From Azolla pinnata (taxonomy: Eukaryota; Streptophyta; Polypodiopsida; Salviniales; Salviniaceae): 64,000 bases of DNA. Below are positions 59,390-64,000 of this stretch, piece by piece. A program made the translations under genes and the position numbers. The DNA lies in NCBI GenBank assembly GCA_037176905.1, contig JBBBWG010027090.1, positions 1-64,000 of the forward strand, given 5' to 3'. Within the stretch, counting starts at the first letter, position 1. Each line of letters opens with the position of its first letter. The notes below the pieces were generated by a model. It was not told the DNA's origin. It ran no database searches and worked only from the letters and a program-made list of their open reading frames with translations.

Positions 59390-60520
59390 TAACGCCCGAT
59401 TAATTTCCGTTAGCAGAACGTTGATCGATTTTATTCCTGATCGCTTCCCACTGACTGATCTGAATCGATTTCCCTTACTGCATTCGATTCACAAAAGTTT
59501 GTAATTCTAGAATCGAACTAATTGATTGATTAACACGTTAATTTGGTGTGAATCTATTAGTTGAGCTGATGGTAATGAGCTCACAATTAATTTATTTGGT
59601 ATTAATCAATTAATTAAGTGTTGAATGTTAAAACTAGGCATTAATTCGTAATTTGTTCTAGTTTTAGTAGGCATTAAAATGTAATTTATAAATTTTTCAG
59701 GCATTTTTGGGTATTTTTTTCCAATTATAAACTACATTTTAACGCTTGTATGACATTGATCGACTTTACTCCTGACTGCTTCCCATTGATTGATCTTAAA
59801 TCGAATCCCTTACTATATTCGACTAACAAAAGTTTGTAATTCTAGAATCTAATTAATTGATTTTAATACGTTAATTTGGTGTTAATAAACTAATTGATTT
59901 GATGGTAATTGAGCTCACAAGTAAGTTATTTGGTATTAATCAATCAACTAAGTGCTAATTTTTTAAACTCGGCGTTAATTCGTGATTTGTTTTAGTTTTA
60001 GTAGGCATTAAAACCTAATTTATAATTTTGTTAGGCGTTTTCCATATTTTTTTCCAATTAAAAAAAATCAATTTTAACGCCTACTAAATTTTGAAACGAC
60101 GAATTAACTCCTGGTCTTGATCAGCCACACTAATTAAGAGATAATCTTGATCACCCCCAATGTGATTAGCCCATCATCTCCATCGCCCGATCTAATTACT
60201 ACGGATTATGTAAATATAGCTAGAGCATTCATAGAGAAGTTGCTCCATTATCGATTATCCTGGATTTGGTTGGACCCCTAATTTTAGTAACGAGGCAGGA
60301 TCGATTGGAAAATTAGTTAGCAAGCTATCCAAAACAGGGGAAGATTAATTGCATCTGCAACGATCAAGATTATGGCCTTAATTAGCGTGAACATCGATTG
60401 AGAAATAGCAATAACGAGAGTAGGCGTTAATTTATATTTTCTAATTTTGGTAGGCATCAAAATGTAGTTTATAAACTTGTCAGGCATTTTTTGGTAATTC
60501 TCTAATATTGTTATTGAGAC
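59390..60520. repeat. AT-rich tandem duplication of about 350 bp plus a fragment
   Basis: About 59395-59745 and 59746-60090 share TTGATCGA-TTTA-TCCTGA, CAAAAGTTTGTAATTCTAGA, TTAATTTGGTGT, TGAGCTCACAA, TTATTTGGTATTAATCAA and TTTTAGTAGGCATTAAAA. A third partial copy lies at 60425-60505 (TTTTGGTAGGCATCAAAATG). No coding sequence is seen. Confidence 0.9.
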
Positions 60521-61565
60521 ATGTATATAGGATCTTTGACTTGAACATAATAATATGGAGAAGAGGAGAAACATGGAGATTAAACAACCGATTTTCGATA
60601 CTCATCTTGTTCTCTTCGAAAACAAGAATCTTTCTATTAGGTATAAAGATCAAATTCACAAATAAATGTCACTGGAAAAACCATAAAGTCTTATGTACTA
60701 AAATTTATCTATCAGCTGTTGTTCACCTTGATTCAAATGAAGGTTCGTGCGACTCCCTCCGAGAATTTTCCTCGATCTGTCTTCATTGGCAATCCGTAAG
60801 CAAGCAGCATTGTTTGGGCTTTCGATATCTATAAGTATAAATTTGGGCCTTCACCACCTTGTTATTCCCCGCCCTGTCTGCTCTTGCCTTTCACTCGATC
60901 GGTTTCGAGCGATCGTTTCGGCACACTTATCGACGCACTGAACGAAACCCCTCGAGCGATTCGAATCTCATTCTGTCACTCTCTTAATCGAAGCAAATTT
61001 CTTCTTCGTCGTCTTCATTGACCGATTACAAGGCCTTCCCGCTGGGCCCCTCTCTCAACCCTAAAAAAAAAAAAGAGACTCTTACAGAAATGGACCACTT
61101 CTCTTGACCAGAACAGAAACAGAAACAGAAACAGATCAGAAAAGATCAGAACAGATCAGAACAGAATAGAACAGAACAAAATACAACAAATCAAAACAAA
61201 GAAGAGAAGAGTTCCTCCTCTTCACCAAAGTCAAGCAAAAGATAAAGAGAATAAAAGACTTCTTCTTGAGAGAGTTCGAAGGTCCCCTGTTCCATCTCCA
61301 TCTCCGTGTCGCTCTGTTCCCCGTCCTCCTCCTCCATCATTCCATCAGAGATCTTCGATCCATCGCAGGGTAGGGTAAGCCTCTCTCTCTCTCTCTCTCT
61401 CCCGTCGTTGCTCCCCCAACTGCCCTTCTCGATGCGTGAAAAAGAGAGACTTTCTTGGCGTGGCTCATGCAGGGAAAAGAGCCGGTAAGTCGGAAGATCA
61501 AGATCAAGATCAAAGATCAAGATCAAGGTCAAAGATCAAGCTCTGGTGCGAGGGATTGAGGAGCC
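60521..61565 (+). other. intergenic and PLAC8 gene upstream region
   Basis: 60521-61050 has no gene. 61100-61190 is a short AACAGAACAGAT repeat. 61360-61402 has GGGTAGGGTAAGCC followed by a CT tract, possibly a 5' UTR donor, and 61495-61545 repeats AAGATCAAGATC before the start codon. Confidence 0.5.
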
Positions 61566-63854
61566 ATGGTGAATCAAGAATTCCTGCAGAAGATGGGGGC
61601 TCGGCAGCATTTCAGCAATGTGTGGCACACCGATCTCATGGGGACACCCACCGCAGACCTTCCATGTAAGCTCCATGTCTTTCTATGCACTGTTTGCATG
61701 CCTATGATTGACGTTTTCTCACACACATACGCATCGTGCATCTGCATACATGTTTCTGCATCCGCATACATGCATATATGCGAATTTTGCTGCATGTCTC
61801 TATGCATGCTTGCGCATGTAGGCCTGCATATGCACCTACATATGCACCTGCCATGCTCGCATGCATGCGCATACATGTTTTTTTTATGTATGGCATGCCA
61901 TTTGAAATGTTTCAAAGTACATAGCCATTTGCATTCGCACATTGCTCATTGTATTCGTATGCATGCTCATGTGTTTACAGAATCATTCTTAACCTTGCTC
62001 CCTTTTTGCTGCAGATTTCTGCTTTGCGCTGTGGTGGTAAGCGTTCGATTTGCGTGCTGAATGCAAAGCCCCATCTTTGCACATACATCTCGGGCATCTC
62101 GGGATGAATCGGACAAGTGTAAAGATTCATTTGTTTTTGTTTGATTCTTTCTTTCAGTGCACCCTGTGCATCGTATCTCCTTCGCAAACGAGCTCTCTAT
62201 GGGGACATGAGCAGGTGAGAGCTGGTCATTCATTTCTGTTATAGTAGACATGCTATATGGGTGGTTTCATCCCTAAACCATGTGTAGTTGCCCTATGCAT
62301 ATGAATATATAATGATGTAGAAGTATGTATTTTGTATGTACATAAGTACATATATGTACATACATGTTTTAGATTTGCGCATACCGGATGGGCCTCTCAA
62401 TACAATCTCTATTGATGTATGACTATACATATCTATGTACTTTTACATACATATGGATGTATCTATGTGTGTATCCATTTTATATGCACACATATCAGAT
62501 GGTTCTCTTGATATGCTTTTCATCGCATGCATATAAATGCGCATCCTGCTGAATTCACTGTATTGTCTCACTTGGCTATAATTTGCAGGTATGTCTGCTG
62601 TGCAGGATACCTGCCTTGCAGTGGACATTGCGGTGAAAGGGATTGTCCAGAGTTCTGCTTATGCACTGAGGCAAGTACAATCCTCTCTATGCTTTCCTGA
62701 TCCTGAGTTGAAGTGTGTAAATCAGATGTTTGTATATTTCTTTTTGATCCCGAGACTTTTCTAGACTGATCAGGTCTATCGACTGCTCTACTGGTGAAAG
62801 AAAGAAGAGATTTTGAAACCTGTAATTCCTTTTCAGTGGTTTTGTTGCAACCAATGATGATTTCGTTTTAGTGGTTTTTACGAAAATTCTTCTCCTTGTA
62901 AGGAGAACTTCACCAGAAATCGGCTGAATGTATTCAGCACTGTCATTCTGTCTAATCATCTATCCATGCCACATATGTACACGTGTATGTGTGTATATGT
63001 ATAGATATATATCTATATATACACATAGATCTTATGATATGCTTGCACTGTTGCTTCTTCCAATGATATATCCATTCCATATGTATATCTACATGCATAT
63101 CTGTGTGTTTGTGTATATACGTATAAAGCTCATGCTTGTGTACTATCCTGAGAACCACATTTACATCAGCCTGAAAATCTAGACCATTTGACTTCTCCTG
63201 CTTCTTTTTAGGGGCATGACTGGGGATAAAAGTTTCCATATCATGATGGCCATGTCTTACAGCGTACATGTCTTACAGCGTATCACATCATATGGGATGC
63301 GTTGAAGACAGTCAATATATCTTTCTTCTCTATCATAGTTTTTTCTTTTCATTTGTGCATTCCATATATATATATATACGTATGTGTGTATATATAGATC
63401 TTGTGGTATGCTTAGGTGTTCTGTTGCTTTGCGAATTCGGTGCAATCAACGAGATTCTTGTTGCAAGATGAGTTCAACATTCAGACGACAAAATGCGACA
63501 ACTGTATCATTGTGAGTTGGTGTATATTTTTCTCCTATTGATGCCCAGAATATCGAAGGCACATATGATATATCCATTCCCTTCTTTTTGGTGTTGCTAG
63601 TGAAAACATGCGTATTATTCTTTTTTTTCAGGGGTTCATGTTCTGTTTGCAACAAGTGGCTTGCATTTTCTCACTTGTGGCTGCGATTGCTGGTGGTGGC
63701 GACCTTCAAGACGCATCTCAGATACTCACGTGTTTATCTGACATTGTGTATTGCAGGTTTGTGTGTGCATATATTATATATGTGTGTACTTACATCACTC
63801 CTGGAGTATAAAATCTGTGGTTTTTCTTGGTGCAGTGTTTGTGCATGCATGCAG
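61566..63854 (+). CDS. PLAC8-family Cys-rich protein, 3' end outside window
   Basis: Seven exons join in frame to 167 residues: 61566-61665, 62015-62036, 62158-62214, 62589-62670, 63416-63511, 63632-63756 and 63836-63854. Family signatures include VWHTDLMG (19-26), FCFALWCAPCASYLLRKRAL (35-54), CCAGYLPCSGHCGERDCPEF (63-82), STRFLLQDEFNIQTTKCDNC (98-117), the hydrophobic GFMFCLQQVACIFSLVAAIA (120-139) and YCSVCACMQ (159-167). The usual TQHK-type continuation must lie beyond 64000, so the gene is partial only because of the window edge. Plant PLAC8-domain proteins are membrane-associated and some affect organ size, calcium or metal handling; the role of this one is not shown. The intron after exon 4 has a GC donor (GAG|GCAAGT), the others GT. 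Confidence 0.92.
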
Positions 63855-64000
63855 GTAATGCGCTCGACACCCCTTGTTTTTTTCTAAGTTGTGATGTTGT
63901 CTCATGTGAGAACAAGGCTAAGTAGTAATAGAAAAGATATCTTGAAAGAAAGCAATCCGGTGTTCGGAGATGAGATTGGTGGGGATGAAGCCATTGTGGG

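Overview
This is nuclear DNA from a land plant. The genes are split by GT-AG introns of about 90 to 2,400 bases, telomere-type motifs (TTTAGGG and TTAGGG) are scattered through promoters and arrays, and the recognisable proteins are plant types: ribosomal protein uS10 (S20), the polyadenylation factor CstF-64, a nodulin-like MFS transporter, a PLS-type PPR protein, a Clot-type thioredoxin-like protein, a twin-CX9C (CHCH) protein, a CML15/16-type calmodulin-like protein and a PLAC8-family Cys-rich protein. The lineage cannot be fixed from the sequence. An intronless, very GC-rich PPR gene inside AT-rich surroundings would suit a lycophyte or another non-seed plant, but that is only a guess.

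Layout. 1-3.3 kb: an ACATGCAT minisatellite, AT-rich diverged duplicates and a trace of a copia-type LTR end. 3.4-5.3 kb (+): an unrecognised 276-residue protein. 6.1 kb (-): tRNA-Gly(CCC). 8.5-10.1 kb (+): RPS20 behind telo-box promoter motifs, followed by two candidate exons at 10.8-11.1 kb. 13.8-18.1 kb (+): the MFS transporter. 19.5-22.1 kb (-): the CHCH protein, whose single intron is built of tandem arrays and whose N-terminus is encoded by a TTAGGG array. 28.0-30.1 kb (-): the Clot-like gene, with three extra copies of part of its second exon in its intron. 30.2-31.2 kb: a telo-box array. 31.4-33.6 kb (-): the PPR gene. 34-40 kb: repeats, including a large inverted repeat with tRNA-like segments. 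40.2-45.8 kb (+): CstF-64 in 11 exons. 48.7-49.2 kb (+): the calmodulin-like gene. 49.8-52.3 kb: an LTR-type fossil, followed by a 240-bp array that shares the LTR end. 55.7-58.4 kb (-): an unrecognised 618-residue protein, with a 740-bp hexanucleotide array just before its start. 61.6 kb to the window end (+): the PLAC8 gene, cut off by the window edge.

The genes do not form a pathway; this is ordinary dispersed plant gene order. The striking property is pervasive local tandem amplification. Almost every intron and promoter carries an array, often started by or joined to an ATC/GAT trinucleotide tract, and several arrays have copied exon, coding, promoter or LTR sequence. I found no convincing multi-gene novel system. 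The best leads are the decoy exon copies in the Clot intron, the telomere-type hexamer used as coding sequence in the CHCH gene, the telo-box arrays upstream of two genes, and the inverted repeat at 37 kb.
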